A DNA stretch of 64,000 bases from Macrosoma leucophasiata (GCA_036365455.1 JAWQUS010000026.1:15518001-15582000), one strand, 5' to 3'; numbered from the stretch's first letter, positions 41,883-52,480 are shown. Numbers and translations are program-made. The notes: generated from the sequence alone by a model not told the origin.

Positions 41883-41900
41883 ATCCGGCTCGAAGGACCA
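41883..41900 (-). promoter_or_regulatory. Primer-binding site for tRNA-Tyr
   Basis: Plus-strand bases ATCCGGCTCGAAGGACCA equal the 3' end of insect tRNA-Tyr (GTA) including CCA, over 18 nt, directly abutting the 5' LTR with no gap. The tRNA assignment is from memory of the tRNA-Tyr acceptor sequence. Confidence 0.8.
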
Positions 41901-42134
41901 TGTACCGCCTACTAGAGGTCCTCCCAAAAATAAAACGCACGAATTTCGGATGTGAGTTCTTTTCCAAACTCGCAGACTTGGTTTATTTAATTGTAACAGA
42001 CTATATATATATTATTACCTGTTAACATTGTTAGCGCGAGCCTAATTACATGTGGTGCCATCTATGCCCAACACTGCGAACTATAAATTCACATTCAAAT
42101 TATAATTACAAACATATGTAATATCGCTCGTTCA
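41901..42134 (-). repeat. BEL 5' LTR
   Basis: 234 bp with TG...CA ends. It contains AATTCACATTCAAATTATAA, where the other LTR is shorter. The minus strand carries TATATATATAGTCTG, a possible TATA region. Confidence 0.95.
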
Positions 42135-42516
42135 CATGCAAACACCCACGATTCGCCGGTTACGATTTGGCCCATGTTACAGGTGGCTAGCCTGTTGACA
42201 TCTCCGGGCACATTACCACACTTCGAGGTACTGGGAAATTTCCAGAATTGGAAAAATCCCAATAGAACCAGAGATAAAGGACTTTACACCATTATCTCTG
42301 ATAACCCTCTACCCGGGAATCGAACCCAGAACCTCAGAGGTGTGACCACTAGTCTACCGAGGCAGTTGACATCACAAAATTAGGCACATTATTATTGTCA
42401 ATACATTGTTTGCTCTTAAATCCTAGTTTTGTGAGGGACTGGTACCTAAAATAGGTTTCTGGATGAAACCTGTGGTCACCAGGCCCTACACAGGTCACAG
42501 GCCATACACTGCTTTG

Positions 42517-42837
42517 AATAGAGCAACAAGGGCCACCGGCCGCGGCGGACCGGAGGGGAGTAGCCATACGCAGGCTTTCCCTTCTGTCAAAGTACACCCT
42601 ATTGGGCCTATGCCTGTCGCCTAGAAGTTTAAATGTATGAGTGAAATTGTTTATGTATTTTGTTAAAGTCAAGGTGTGAGTTTCGTAGTAATAGACGATT
42701 TTTGTAGTGTGTGTGTGTGTGTGTGTCACACGCATTTCGTCCCGCAAAAAATGGCAGACTGTTTTGCATCGGTAATAAACGCTATGGCTACTCCCCTCTG
42801 GTCCACCGCGGCGGCCGGTGGTCCACGTTGCTCTATG
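42517..42837 (+). mobile_element. hAT-like MITE (family C), longest copy
   Basis: 321 bp. Inverted ends of about 50 bp (AATAGAGCAAC...GGCCACCGGCCGCGGCGG on the left; ACCGCGGCGGCCGGTGGTCC...GTTGCTCTATG on the right). Flanking 8-mers CTGCTTTG and CTGCGTTG agree at 7 of 8. Contains a (GT)n expansion near 42708-42727. Confidence 0.85.
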
Positions 42838-42869
42838 CTGCGTTGGGATAATCACTATAGATCCATACA

Positions 42870-43010
42870 TTAATCTTGATATTACATAATTAGCATCCAT
42901 ACCATCTAACCAGAACACTTATAGTGCTGAACATTACGATTTGGCGGCAGATTGATTTGGTTGGTGCCTTAAGCTCTCGAACTTCGACACTAGAGCTCTA
43001 CCAACACTTA
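42870..43010 (-). repeat. Family A fragment, old subfamily
   Basis: ATACCATCTAACCAGAACAC through CTAGAGCTCTACCAACACT, the 5' half of the GTTAGATGG subfamily. Confidence 0.65.
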
Positions 43011-43011
43011 A

Positions 43012-43291
43012 TACTTTTTTTTATGTAATGGAAGTGGCAAATCAACATGTAGTTCAGATTGATGATCAATCATGACTGCAGCCTATAGACACTTACACAA
43101 AACCAAGGTCAAACTACAGATGCGTTACCACTCCTGAGGTCTAAGGTGTTTTGCTTCTGTGCTGTAAATTACAGGGCCGTACAATACCACCTGACCGGAA
43201 CACGATAGTGCTGAACACTATCATTTAGCGGCAAGTATATAAGGTAATGCGGTGGTGCCATGCCCGCGAGCTCCGTCACCGGAGCTCTATC
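43012..43291 (-). mobile_element. Family A element
   Basis: Near full length, with moderate divergence (GATGATCAATCATGACTGCA) and a CCATGCCCGCGAG deletion close to the head. Confidence 0.8.
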
Positions 43292-43386
43292 AATTGTACT
43301 TTTATATTTTATACTTATACTTCATTATTTTTTACTCTATTTTCTTATATTCGTTCCTAGCAAACCATTTAAGATAGCTGTAAATA

Positions 43387-43649
43387 TAGCCATATGCAGG
43401 CTTTCCCTTCTGTCAAAGTACAAGGGGCATATACCTGTCGGCTAGATGTTTAAATGTGTGCGTGAAATTGTTCCTGTATTTTGTTAAAGTCAAGATGTGA
43501 GTTTCATAGTAATAGACGATTTTTGTAGTGTGCGTGTGTGTCGCACGCATTTCTCCCCGCAAAAAATGACAGACTGATTTGCATCGGTAATAAACGCTAT
43601 GACTACTCCGTTCCAGTCCGCCGCGGCCGGTGGCCCGTGTTGCTCTTTA
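43387..43649 (+). mobile_element. hAT-like MITE (family C), left truncated
   Basis: Lacks the first ~50 bp. The interior and right end are clear (CAGTCCGCCGCGGCCGGTGG, CCCGTGTTGCTCTTTAG). Confidence 0.8.
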
Positions 43650-44009
43650 GCTGTAACAGACAAACTCTAATAATAAATTCATTTAAAATCAATAACTCTC
43701 AATTCACAATGTGCAGTGGGATATCTCTCAAACATTGCAATTGTCTGAAACCATTCCTGCATCAAATATGAAACCGAATGGAAGGAACCACAGCTCTGAC
43801 TAATATAGCATCTTATTCCATTTAGGCATCAGAATCTGTATGTAATGGTTGCTGTCCACGGCACGAGAAATAGCGGATCTTATATTAAGGGACGTATTCA
43901 GATCATCATCATCTGCTGAAAGATGCCCACTGCTAGACAAAGCTTCTACAACAGTGTTGTGGAATTCGTTGCGTCATTAGGAGAGAATATGAAATAATCG
44001 CCTCGCTTG
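43650..44009. other. Mostly unassigned; short family E-like piece
   Basis: 43898-43960 (ATCATCATCATCTGCTGAAA, GATGCCCACTGCTAGACAA) resembles the reverse of the family E 3' end. Otherwise nothing. Confidence 0.4.
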
Positions 44010-44062
44010 GTGCGATGGTGCCTACGCCCGCGAACTCCATCACTAGAGCTCTACCACCAGTA
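44010..44062 (-). repeat. Family A head fragment
   Basis: GCGATGGTGCCTACGCCCGC to AGCTCTACCACCAGT: the nested-hairpin head only, minus strand, about 55 bp from the next copy. Confidence 0.75.
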
Positions 44063-44116
44063 AAAATTAGAAAGCAGTTATCATAGTATACATTACATAC
44101 ATATAGTATACTTTCA

Positions 44117-44420
44117 CTGGATATAGAGCTCCAGTGAACGAGCTCGCGGGCGTAGGCACCACCGCATGACTTAATATATTTGCCGCTACTACCATTTGTA
44201 GTGTTCAGCACTATCGTGTTCCGGTCATAATGTACGGCCGGTCCGTTGGCAATATAAGGCCCCTTAATTTCTGGCACAGAGGCATAACACCTTAGCCCTC
44301 AGGAGTGGTAACGCATCTGGATTTTGACCTTGGTCTTTGTGTGGGTGTCCATAGGCTGCAGTCATCACTTAACATCAAGGTGAACTGCATGCTTGTTTGC
44401 CGCATCCATAAAATGAAAAA
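44117..44420 (+). mobile_element. Family A element, full length
   Basis: Head altered (CACTGGATATAGAGCTCC). It has a short insertion near 44243-44262 (GGCCGGTCCGTTGGCAATAT) replacing part of the middle. Confidence 0.8.
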
Positions 44421-44710
44421 AGGTTAGATGCTGATTAAGTATCACGCCTTAATATTGACTTACCTCATCCAAGATACAGATTCGTCGAATATCCGAATAG
44501 GGGTAATATCGGGTGCGGAATACGATCGGTGAGCCATACACCTCATATCTTGCGCAGTGATCTCATTTCGACCGCGTTTAATTTATTTTCATGCTTTTTC
44601 CTGCATACACAGTCAATGTATACCTGTCTCACTGGCGTCGGGACGTGGCGACCCCACCACCCGCTAGACGAATTCTCTTCTTCTGGAAGAGAATTCTTTC
44701 GCAAGTGCAG

Positions 44711-44920
44711 TTAGTCAACCGAACAGTGGCGGTCATAACATTCCAATGGGATGGTAGTAAATAAAATGGTAGCGATAAAACTGCCGTCACTGCGATCGCC
44801 AATCCGCCTCGCCAAGCATGGCGATTATGGCATGTTCTCCCCTAATGACTCATGACACTGTTGTTAGCATCTTTAGGGACGGCTTTGTCCAGCAGTGGAC
44901 GTAATTCGGGTGGAGTGATG
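44711..44920 (+). repeat. Family E repeat
   Basis: AGTCAACCGAACAGTGGCGG, CACTGCGATCGCCAATCCGC, then GGCTTTGTCCAGCAGTGGAC and GTAATTCGGGTGGAGTGATG. The GTCCAGCAGTGGACG ending is typical of LINE 3' regions. Confidence 0.65.
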
Positions 44921-45012
44921 AAATGTATATTTAGATACGCCCAATTGAATCCACAATAAAAACTAGATCTACCGCCAAAAAAAATCTGTAAATGTAAAGC
45001 ACAACAAAGAAA

Positions 45013-45475
45013 TCAAACCCAATGTGCCACGTCCAGTCTTTCCCCACCGTTCAACGTCCCCAACATACTGGCAACGTTACTCCTCTGAATGGCGATGCTG
45101 ATCCTTTGGGACAGAAAACTACCGGCTCTGCGATCGCCTAATGCCTCACAGAGACGCGACGATATTGCCTTTAAAACGGATTTGGCGCTGGGACCCCACG
45201 AACCCATCGTCTCAAAGCCTTTAGGCGTGAACACGTAGCAATCGGGTATATCTGTGTATTTACGCTTTTTATGAAGCTTCGCCTCTGTAGCTGCTGTAGA
45301 AGCCCTCGCACAGGGAGCACGGAGATGTGAAGGGGCCAGCTTGTCTACACACGTGACGTCCTATACCAAACACCTGCCTCGATCCCACGGAATGAGCGTG
45401 GCGTCATCACTTGGGTCTCTTGACATCAGAGCAAAAAAATTGTTTCCAACACTGCTGGTATGTTCGCTGAGACAA
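45013..45475 (-). pseudogene. Retrotransposon C-terminal relic
   Basis: The minus-strand frame reads FALMSRDPSDDATLIPWDRG, RCLV-stop-DVTCVDKLAPSHL, then ETMGSWGPSAKSVLKAIS, GSFLSQRISIAIQRSN, ending VAHWV. The stop lies where relatives have tryptophan (LVWDVTCVD). I recognise this as the region downstream of the RT of an invertebrate retroelement family, possibly the same family as the RT piece at 54387. It is dead and 5' truncated. Confidence 0.6.
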
Positions 45476-45799
45476 GTGCCCGACGACGATTTTAGGACTC
45501 ATAGCGTAAAATATAAAGATTGCTCATCTCTCGCAAGTTACACCACGAACTAAAAATATACGAAATCGGTCGTCATTCCAAATCGTTCCCGGAGCGATTT
45601 CAACATGTCCTTTGTTACAAAGGCAACATGTGCATGTAAAATTCAAAGGCGGTTGACTACATATCGTCGTTTTTGTTGGCTTTGAAATTTTATTTCGTGG
45701 CTTTCTCTTTATAACCGCAACTCACGTGTTTGTAGTTTTGAGAGATCCTTACATTAGAATAATTGTAATTGTATGAGAGGAGTTGTTTCCTAAATTTGC

Positions 45800-46110
45800 A
45801 TTGATTAAATCTGCCTCAATAATCTAGGTAGCAGTAGGTAGTAGGTAGGTTCGAAGCGGCGCCGTCTAGGGCGTCGAAACCCGGGTCGGAGGCTCGGAAA
45901 AAGTGTAAAATCCTTTGTCTCAGGTTCTGTTGGGATTTTTCTATTTTCTGGTAGTTTTCCAGTATCTCGGAGTGTGGTAATGTAATGTCAACAGGCTCGC
46001 CACCTATTAAATGGGCCAAAACGTTACCGGCGAATCGTGGGTGTTTGCATGTATGCTTGAATGCATTTTACTTTTGCTTACCCCTTTAGGGATAATAGAC
46101 GTCAAGTTTC
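45800..46110 (+). mobile_element. Family H tRNA-SINE, decayed
   Basis: The head is damaged (box A region AATAATCTAGGTAGCAG, box B lost). The body is clear (GTTCTGTTGGGATTTTTCTA, CAACAGGCTCGCCACC, GCGAATCGTGGGTGTTTGCA), with the tail at 46090. Confidence 0.75.
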
Positions 46111-46874
46111 CTTGTATTGATCATAACGTTAACAAAGCATAAAAAAATTGTATCTCTTTAAGTAAAAATATTTGCATCTCTTTTCAAAAGGGCAACAGTC
46201 GGGGAAACATGAATTTAAATCTGCAGTAACATTTTAGAATTCAAATAGCATCCTATGACGAATGCTAAGCTACTCACAGATGGAAAGGTGGACGGACATG
46301 GCGAAACGATAAATGTTCCTTGTAGACTACCGAACCCAAAAACGACATGTGTAGTAAGAATGATGGTGTGAGCTCTGTCTTATATTTTTCCATAAAAATA
46401 TATCTATTTTTAACTAAATACAACCAACTTACCGTATTTAACTAAAAGTCGATAGTCGGATCGACGCCATAAGCCAAAGCCTAATGCCTTAAGAAGATTT
46501 ATCTGAAAGTCTAATTAACAAAAACAGTTGCTCATTTACAGTTCTTAAACTGTACAGACTGCAGCCTTTATTGGGCTAAGGCCTGGGGCACGATCCGGAA
46601 TTATCCAGTTTAATCCGGCACGGAAACCGGTTTTGGCAAGTGCACACCGAACATTTGCCCCACTCCCCGTATCGAATGCAGTTATAATCAGATTTTTGTA
46701 TTTGGGACGATTTTAAATGATTGTCCATTCGTTTTAGGCGCCATTTTGAATCTGTAATCTTTTGTGCACATCGTTCGACGTAACGGAAAATTTACAGCTT
46801 AGAACAGCGATTTAGCTAGAAAATTTTACGAGTATAGGCTCAGTAATTTCTAGAACAGCGATGAAATATACTCT
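46111..46874. other. Unassigned DNA
   Basis: No gene or repeat relationship recognised. Confidence 0.35.
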
Positions 46875-46885
46875 AATAGTGATCT

Positions 46886-47176
46886 TTTTTTTTTTTTTAT
46901 GTAATAAAAGTGGCAAACAAGCATGCAGTTCACATTGATGTTAAGTGATGACTGCAGCCTATAGACACCCACACAATGACCAGAGGTCAAAATGCAGATG
47001 CGCTGCCACTCCTGAGGCATTAGGTGATATGCCTCTGTGCCTGAAATTACAGGGCCGTACATTACCACCTGACCGGAACACGATAGTGCTGAACACTACC
47101 ATTTAGCGGCAAGTATATTAGGTAATGCGGTGGTGCCTACGCCCGCGAGCTCCGTCACTGGAACTCTACCACCAGT
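46886..47176 (-). mobile_element. Family A element with target duplication
   Basis: Full length. Flanked by AATAGTGATCT (46875-46885) and AGTAGTGATCT (47177-47187), 10 of 11 matching. This is the clearest duplication for family A in the window and fixes the element ends: ACTGGTGG at the 5' side and a long poly-A at the 3' side. Confidence 0.9.
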
Positions 47177-47195
47177 AGTAGTGATCTGATCACTG

Positions 47196-47261
47196 GAAGT
47201 CAACAAGCTCGTCACCTGTTACATGGTCTAAAACGTAACCTCACTGGTTACGTTTCAGACC
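47196..47261 (+). repeat. Family H fragment ending in a palindrome
   Basis: AAGTCAACAAGCTCGTCACC, TGTTACATGG is family H. The last part GGTCTAAAACGTAACC (47225-47240) is followed by TCACT and its complement (47246-47261, one mismatch). Confidence 0.75.
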
Positions 47262-47293
47262 AGTGAAATGAAGTAATACGAATAAAAAATATT

Positions 47294-47456
47294 AAGTAAT
47301 TTCCGGCACAGAGGCATAACACCTTCAGCCTCAGGAGTGGTAACGCATCTGCATTTTGACCTTGGTCTTTGTGTGGGTATTTATAAGCTGCAGTCACCAC
47401 TTAACATTAATGTGAACTGCAAGCATGTTAGCCACATCAATTACATTAAAAAAAAT
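47294..47456 (+). repeat. Family A element, 5' truncated
   Basis: Starts at AATTTCCGGCACAGAGGC-like sequence (TAATTTCCGGCACAG) and keeps the 3' half and A tail. Confidence 0.8.
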
Positions 47457-47519
47457 TGAAATAAGCTATCGATTCAGTAATTGACTCAGTAATGTGGTAA
47501 TATTACTACTATACTGTAT

Positions 47520-47830
47520 AACGTAACTTCACGCCTGTAATCCCCGAAGGGGTAGGCAGAGGTAAATGCATGCATTCAAGCATACATGCAAACACCCACG
47601 ATTCGCCGGTTACGTTTTGGCCCATGTAACAGGTGGCGAGCCTGTTGACATCTCCGGGCACATTACCAAACTTTGAGGTACTGGGAAATTTCCAGAAAAT
47701 GGAAAAATCCCAATAGAACCAGAGATAAAGGCTTTTTCACCAGTATCTCTGATAACCCCCTACCCGGGAATCGAACCCAGGACCTCAGCGTAGTAGTAGT
47801 GGCCTGCTACCACTAGGCTACCGAGGCAGT
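47520..47830 (-). mobile_element. Family H tRNA-SINE, full length (reference copy)
   Basis: Minus-strand order: GGTAGCCTAGTGGTAGCAGG (box A), GGTCCTGGGTTCGATTCCCG (box B), TAGGGGGTTATCAGAGATAC, CCATTTTCTGGAAATTTCCC, GAGATGTCAACAGGCTCGCC, CGAATCGTGGGTGTTTGCAT and the end GGATTACAGGCGTGAAGTTA. It preserves the uninterrupted CATACATGCAAACACC into which the BEL element inserted elsewhere. Confidence 0.9.
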
Positions 47831-48140
47831 TGCACTATATACACTGTATACTGTATACACTACACATACGCGTGAAAAAATCACTAGACCAGTTTTTTTT
47901 TTCATAGACTGACAAAAGTTTCACGCTTCATATATCGACACTTAAATAACTGACAAATAACTAACAGGCAACAAAGTAACAGACCAAATATTTTTCTATC
48001 ACAAAAATTCCAGTTCTCGTTACAAGTTTCAATTTTCGATATCCCATCAATCTACGGACTCGAACAACTTCAATATCGATGTGAAATGTACCCAATGTTT
48101 TCTCTTGATGGTTTCTATCTATGCTAGGTATGAAACACGT
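47831..48140. other. Unassigned AT-rich DNA
   Basis: Nothing recognised. Confidence 0.35.
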
Positions 48141-48425
48141 GTTTTTTTTTTTTTATGTAATTGAAGTGGCAAACAATCATGCAGTTCACATTGATGTTAA
48201 GTGATGACTGCAGCCTATAGACACCCACACAAAGATCAAGGTCAAAATGCGTTACCACTCCTGAGGCCTAAGGTGTTATGCCTCTGTGCCGGAAATTACA
48301 GGGCCGTACATCACCACCTGACCAGAACACGATAGTGCTGAACACTACCATTTAGCGGCAAGTAAATCAGGTAATGCGGTGGTGCCTACGCCCGCGAGCT
48401 CCGTCACTGGAGCTCTACCACCTGT
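48141..48425 (-). mobile_element. Family A element, near full length
   Basis: Close to the reference copy, with a 9-bp deletion in the CAAAATGCAGATGCG segment. Confidence 0.85.
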
Positions 48426-48560
48426 TAATTTTATTAATAGATATCTAAAAATTATAGATTTCTCACTTAAAACGTAAAAAAAACGTTTAAGTTGAAAAGT
48501 CTATGTTAAATTTGCCGTGTTGAAACTAAAGATTCTTAATTCAGAAAAGACCATATTTTA

Positions 48561-48969
48561 CTGGTGGTAGAGCTCTTGTGATGGAGCTCACGGACGAAGG
48601 CATCACCGCATCACCTCTATCGGCCGGCCAAATGGTAGCATTCAGCACTATCGTGTTCCGGTTAGATGGTAATGTATGGCCCCGTAATAACTATCACGAA
48701 GACATAACAACTTAGGTCTCAGGGGTGGCAACTGCATTTTGACCTCTGGTTTTTGAGTAGACGTCCGTAAGCTGCAGTCATCACTTAACATCAATGTGAG
48801 TTGCATGCTTGAGATGCCTAAGGTGCCTCTGTGCCCGAAATTACGGGGTCATACATTACCACCTGACCGGAACACGATAGTGCTGAACACTACCATTTAG
48901 CAGCAAGTATATTAGGTATTGCGATGGTGCCTATGCCCGCGAGCTCCGTCACTGGAGCTCTATCACCAG
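48561..48969. repeat. Two family A copies tail to middle (fold-back)
   Basis: 48561-48812 is a plus-strand old-subfamily copy (GTTAGATGG) lacking its tail. 48813-48969 is a minus-strand young-type copy ending CTCTATCACCAGT. The junction is at GCATGCTTG|AGATGCCTAAGG. The two halves belong to different subfamilies, so this is more likely two insertions than a simple inverted duplication. Confidence 0.7.
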
Positions 48970-49289
48970 TGATTAAAAAATCGTGTATTTAATAAAGAAT
49001 TTTACAGTAAAAGAGAATCGTTAAAGTTGTACAAACCTACAATATTCCAACCAGTGATATTTCATCAAAGGCTCGACCAAAAATAAGGACTACGTTCTGA
49101 GTGCCAGGAATTAGTTTCCTGGAATGATGGATGGAACTAATCCTACCCGGTCGGATTGATTCCAGTTTTTTCTGGGGCTTTCTAATAGAGATGTGACTAA
49201 AAATATTAGAAAATGCTATTATATAACCTGTCATTGACATAGTTACTGGGTAAAAGTTAGTGCGACTAGATAAACTGGTCACTGGTTTC
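48970..49289. other. Unassigned DNA
   Basis: Nothing recognised. Confidence 0.35.
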
Positions 49290-49580
49290 ACAGGTGGTAG
49301 AGCTCCAGTGACGGAGCTCGCGGGCGTAGGCACCACCGCATTACCTGATTTACTTGCCGCTAAATGGTAGTGTTCAGCACTATCGTGTTCCGGTCAGGTG
49401 GTAATGTACGGCCCTGTAATTTCCGGCACAGAGGCATAACACCCTTAGGCCTCAGGAGTGGTAACGCATCTGCATTTTGACCTTGGTCTTTGTGTGGGTG
49501 TCTATAGGCTGCAGTCATCACTTAACATCAATGTGAACTGTATGCTTGTTTGCCAATTCCATTACATAAAAAAAAAAAAC
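49290..49580 (+). mobile_element. Family A element, full length
   Basis: Very close to the reference copy, with a 12-A tail. Confidence 0.85.
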
Positions 49581-50244
49581 CTAAATTCGATATTTCGAAT
49601 AAATCTTTGTAGTTTTTGATAAATATTATAATCTTTCGAAGGACAAAATCGTATACATATATACACAGATATATATAATTATATTGTTGTCAAATTACAA
49701 TATCTAAATGTGTAAATAAATCTTTTTCTGTGGAAGCTGTGCTTCTTTGGAACAGTTTACCTTTATCTATTCGTAAAATTCAGACCATCGCTTCTTTCAA
49801 GAACTAAGATAAATATTATTACCTTAATTTATAACATTTATGCATATTTTCCTATTGCCTTTTGCCATATTCATCCGCTTAGTGCCTCTTTAGTATACCT
49901 GTATTAATTGTCTCGTTTGTAAATGTTAAGATTTTTTTTCTCTTTTTTAAAGTTATTTTTAGTTTTACTTGTATATTGCTACATAGCTTTAACTTTAATT
50001 TAGTACACCCTACCTGCTTCTTCATTTGTTATCCTATACCAGGTTGCCTGGAAGAAATCGCTGCCTGAGCGACAAGGCCGCCCACTGTACCATTTTCTGT
50101 AATTTCTGTTTTTTGTTATGTCTTTCCTGTTTACTGGTGTACAATAAAGAATATATAATCAATAAAATTGAAGTGTTATAAAAATAACCGCATTTTACTA
50201 AATGAATACAATATTAAGTATAAACACGGTACATATATCATTTT
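49581..50244. other. Unassigned AT-rich DNA
   Basis: ACTGGTGTACAATAAAGAATATATAA near 50133-50158 looks like a retrotransposon 3' end with an AATAAA signal. No coding sequence recognised. Confidence 0.4.
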
Positions 50245-50406
50245 TGGGTGTCTGTCTGTTTGTTTCGGCTAATCTCTAGAACGGCTCGACCAATTGAGAC
50301 GGGACTTGCACTGGAAGATAGCTTATGTAATGAGGAGTAACTAGGCTAACATTATTTTTATCTGAGAGTTAAATTCTACGCGGACAAAGTCGCGGGCATA
50401 GCTAGT
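50245..50406 (+). repeat. Helitron-like short element
   Basis: GGGTGTCTGTCTGTTTGTTT at the start; CTACGCGGACAAAGTCGCGG, GCATAGCTAGT at the end. Confidence 0.55.
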
Positions 50407-50409
50407 GTA

Positions 50410-51011
50410 TTATGAACATGAATGAACATGAACCTTGAGACCTTTGCCGACCTACGGCCGATCTGCTACGACTAGGGCGTCTTACGCGTAGCGTGTCGTA
50501 GCACTTTGCTACGCCCTTCAACATCCGTAGCTTATTATTTGTACTAATGCATAAGGTTGTGCTCTTTAAAAAAATAATTAATACCAAGTATAATCTATTA
50601 GTAGGAGAGCTAGTGAACCCTTCACGTAATGGTAGGCTTGTAGGGCTAGAAAATTTTATTAGGAATGAATCGAAACATGCTAAATACAAAAACCATCGCC
50701 TGGCAAGGATCAATCCTGCTCGTCATCAACCCCTATATTTTTGAAAATATTAAAAAAATAAATAAAAACAAAACCTTAAGTAATCACGATCGCGGCCAAA
50801 TCCATCCAAATTACCATCGTTAACATTGTTATATTGAAATAATTTAAAAAATATATAAAATACACTAAACTAGCAGAATTGTTCACACATGAAACATATC
50901 CGAACTATCCAATAAATAACAATTAGTGAACGTCGCGTATCAATCACTCACTTCACACGTCGGCTTCAAATCACAGCCTACTGTGAAATATTGCCTCGCA
51001 AAATCTCGCTT
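50410..51011. other. Unassigned DNA
   Basis: Two overlapping opposite-strand frames of 103 and 65 codons (50402-50744) show no domain. Confidence 0.35.
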
Positions 51012-51247
51012 CACACTTAGGGTCATAGCTCACTAGAGCCGGCACCTGACCAGCGTCCGACCGCCTCGGGCGGTCTGTGCTCATTACATCTACTCCGCTC
51101 CGTATCGCCTCGACCGCAAGCTGACGTGAGGGCGGCGCGTGGTCCACGCGCGGACGTCGAGTGGTCCACTCGGTGACCACTAGCTTTTTCTTGAGGCGGT
51201 GCTGGTCGGGTGCCGGGTGGCGGTAGTGAGCTATGATCCTTAGGGGT
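51012..51247. repeat. Imperfect inverted repeat around a GC-rich core
   Basis: TTAGGGTCATAGCTCACTAG...GGCACCTGACCAGC (about 51018-51055) is the inverted counterpart of GCTGGTCGGGTGCC...TAGTGAGCTATGATCCTTAG (51201-51243). The 145-bp core is GC-rich with open frames on the minus strand but no known motif. Confidence 0.6.
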
Positions 51248-51348
51248 ATAGGATATTTTGATTTTTTTTTTAATTGTGTGGGTTCGTGACGACCTCTGCT
51301 GAAAAATTTTTCTTATACTGGAAGATACTGAACAAGACACTAGCGTAG

Positions 51349-51580
51349 TCAGTCAACCACACAATGGCGGTCAAACCATTCCAATAGGGCGGCAGTAAAT
51401 ATAACAACAGGGGATTGGCAGCAGCGTCCCGCGGTAAAACTACCATCACTGCGATCGCCAATCCGCCTGCCAAGCGTGGCGATTATGGCAAATTCTCCCC
51501 TAATGACTCACGACACTGTTGCGTTTTTGGGGAAAGCTTTGTCCAGCTGTGGACGTCATTCGGCCGGAGTGATGATGATT
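51349..51580 (+). repeat. Family E repeat, longest copy
   Basis: AGTCAACCACACAATGGCGG, CACTGCGATCGCCAATCCGC, AAGCTTTGTCCAGCTGTGGA and CGTCATTCGGCCGGAGTGAT, ending in a GATGATGATT run. Confidence 0.7.
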
Positions 51581-51622
51581 ATGAAAATATTTTTACTTGT
51601 GTAGTTCCAGTGTGACTGGTTG

Positions 51623-51911
51623 ACTGGCGGTAGAGCTCCAGTGACGGAGCTCGCGGGCGTAGGCGCCACCGCATTACCTAATATACTTGCCGCTAAATGG
51701 TAGTGTTCATCACTATCGTGTTCCGGTCAGGTGGTAATGTACGGCCCTGTAATTTCCGGCACAGAGGTATAACACCTAATGTCTCAGGAGTGGCAGCACA
51801 TCTGCATTTTGACCTTTGGTCATTGTGTGGTTGTCTATATGCTGCAGTCATTACTTAACATCAATGTGAACTGCATGCTTGCTTGACACTTTTATTAAAT
51901 TAAAAAAAAAA
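51623..51911 (+). mobile_element. Family A element, full length
   Basis: ACTGGCGGTAGAGCTCCAGT head; A12 tail. The middle reads CACAGAGGTATAACACCTAA. Confidence 0.85.
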
Positions 51912-52199
51912 AAGTGTAGAACCTCGAGGGTGTAGGCGCCCCGGCATATATATTATTATGGTTATGCACTACACTGGAATACTACCACCGGCATTTATTT
52001 TGTTTTTCATACTAATGGTTTATGTATGGCATGTATATCATTCGATGGGATGTTTATTTAAAGATAATTAAAAAAAAAAAAAGAGAAAAAGCAAACTAAT
52101 TAGGTAGAACTCGAGGGTGAAATAGCTCATTCATTTTATTTAAAAAATTAACTTTGAACAGTAGATAACAACAAAGTGAAGGATTTTTAGTTTATTTTA
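51912..52199. other. Unassigned AT-rich DNA
   Basis: Nothing recognised beyond simple A runs. Confidence 0.35.
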
Positions 52200-52354
52200 A
52201 TAGTTTTATATTATTTCGCATTAACACATGCTTGTGAAATATATTTTATTTTTAAAGAAAAATGGAAAGAAATTTTTTTTTTTACTTCAGGCGAGACTCG
52301 AACTCGCGTTCTACTGGGAATCTAGTCCAGCCGCTCTTCCAATTGAGCTACAGA
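52200..52354 (-). mobile_element. Family I tRNA-SINE
   Basis: tRNA-like part at about 52284-52354 (complement), with a damaged acceptor 5' strand (CTCTGTAGCTC). The distal TTATATTATTTCGCATTAAC end is present. Lies head to head with the next copy. Confidence 0.75.
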
Positions 52355-52361
52355 GGGCAGG

Positions 52362-52480
52362 ACTTCAGTAGCTCAGTTGGCAGAGCGGCTGGACTAGATT
52401 CCCAGTAGGCCGCGAGTTCGAGTCTCGCCTGAAGTCAAATTTTTCTTTCCATTTTTCTTTAAAAATAAAATTTATTTTAA
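52362..52480 (+). mobile_element. Family I tRNA-SINE with intact cloverleaf arms
   Basis: The tRNA-like part is 52362-52435 (74 nt): acceptor ACTTCAG/CTGAAGT 7 of 7, D stem GCTC/GAGC, T stem GCGAG/CTCGC 5 of 5, T loop TTCGAGT. The anticodon stem CTGGA/CCCAG has one mismatch and the linker has an extra base, so the anticodon cannot be fixed. It is followed by a T-run. This is the best tRNA-like structure in the window, but its flanks are repetitive. Confidence 0.7.

Larger units (their letters stand above)
35828..42134 (-). mobile_element. Complete BEL/Pao LTR retrotransposon
   Basis: 6307 bp, transcribed leftwards. Order on the minus strand: 5' LTR (42134-41901), primer-binding site, ~535-bp leader, Gag-Pol frame, short purine-containing tract, 3' LTR (36048-35828). 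Direct repeat CATGC at 35823-35827 and 42135-42139; 5-bp duplications are usual for BEL/Pao. No envelope-like frame follows pol. Intact coding, nearly identical LTRs and a perfect duplication point to a recent insertion. Confidence 0.95.
35760..42366 (-). mobile_element. Family H tRNA-SINE split by the BEL element
   Basis: The tail half (35760-35827, TAACTTCACGCCTGTAATCC to CATACATGC) and head half (42135-42366, CATGCAAACACCCACG to the tRNA-like AGTCTACCGAGGCAG) rejoin across one CATGC. The intact arrangement is seen at 47520-47830. The SINE is therefore older than the retrotransposon. Confidence 0.9.

Noticed and set aside
48561..48969. Simple inverted duplication of one family A copy
   Set aside because: The two halves belong to different subfamilies and the junction is not palindromic. 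Two independent insertions are simpler.
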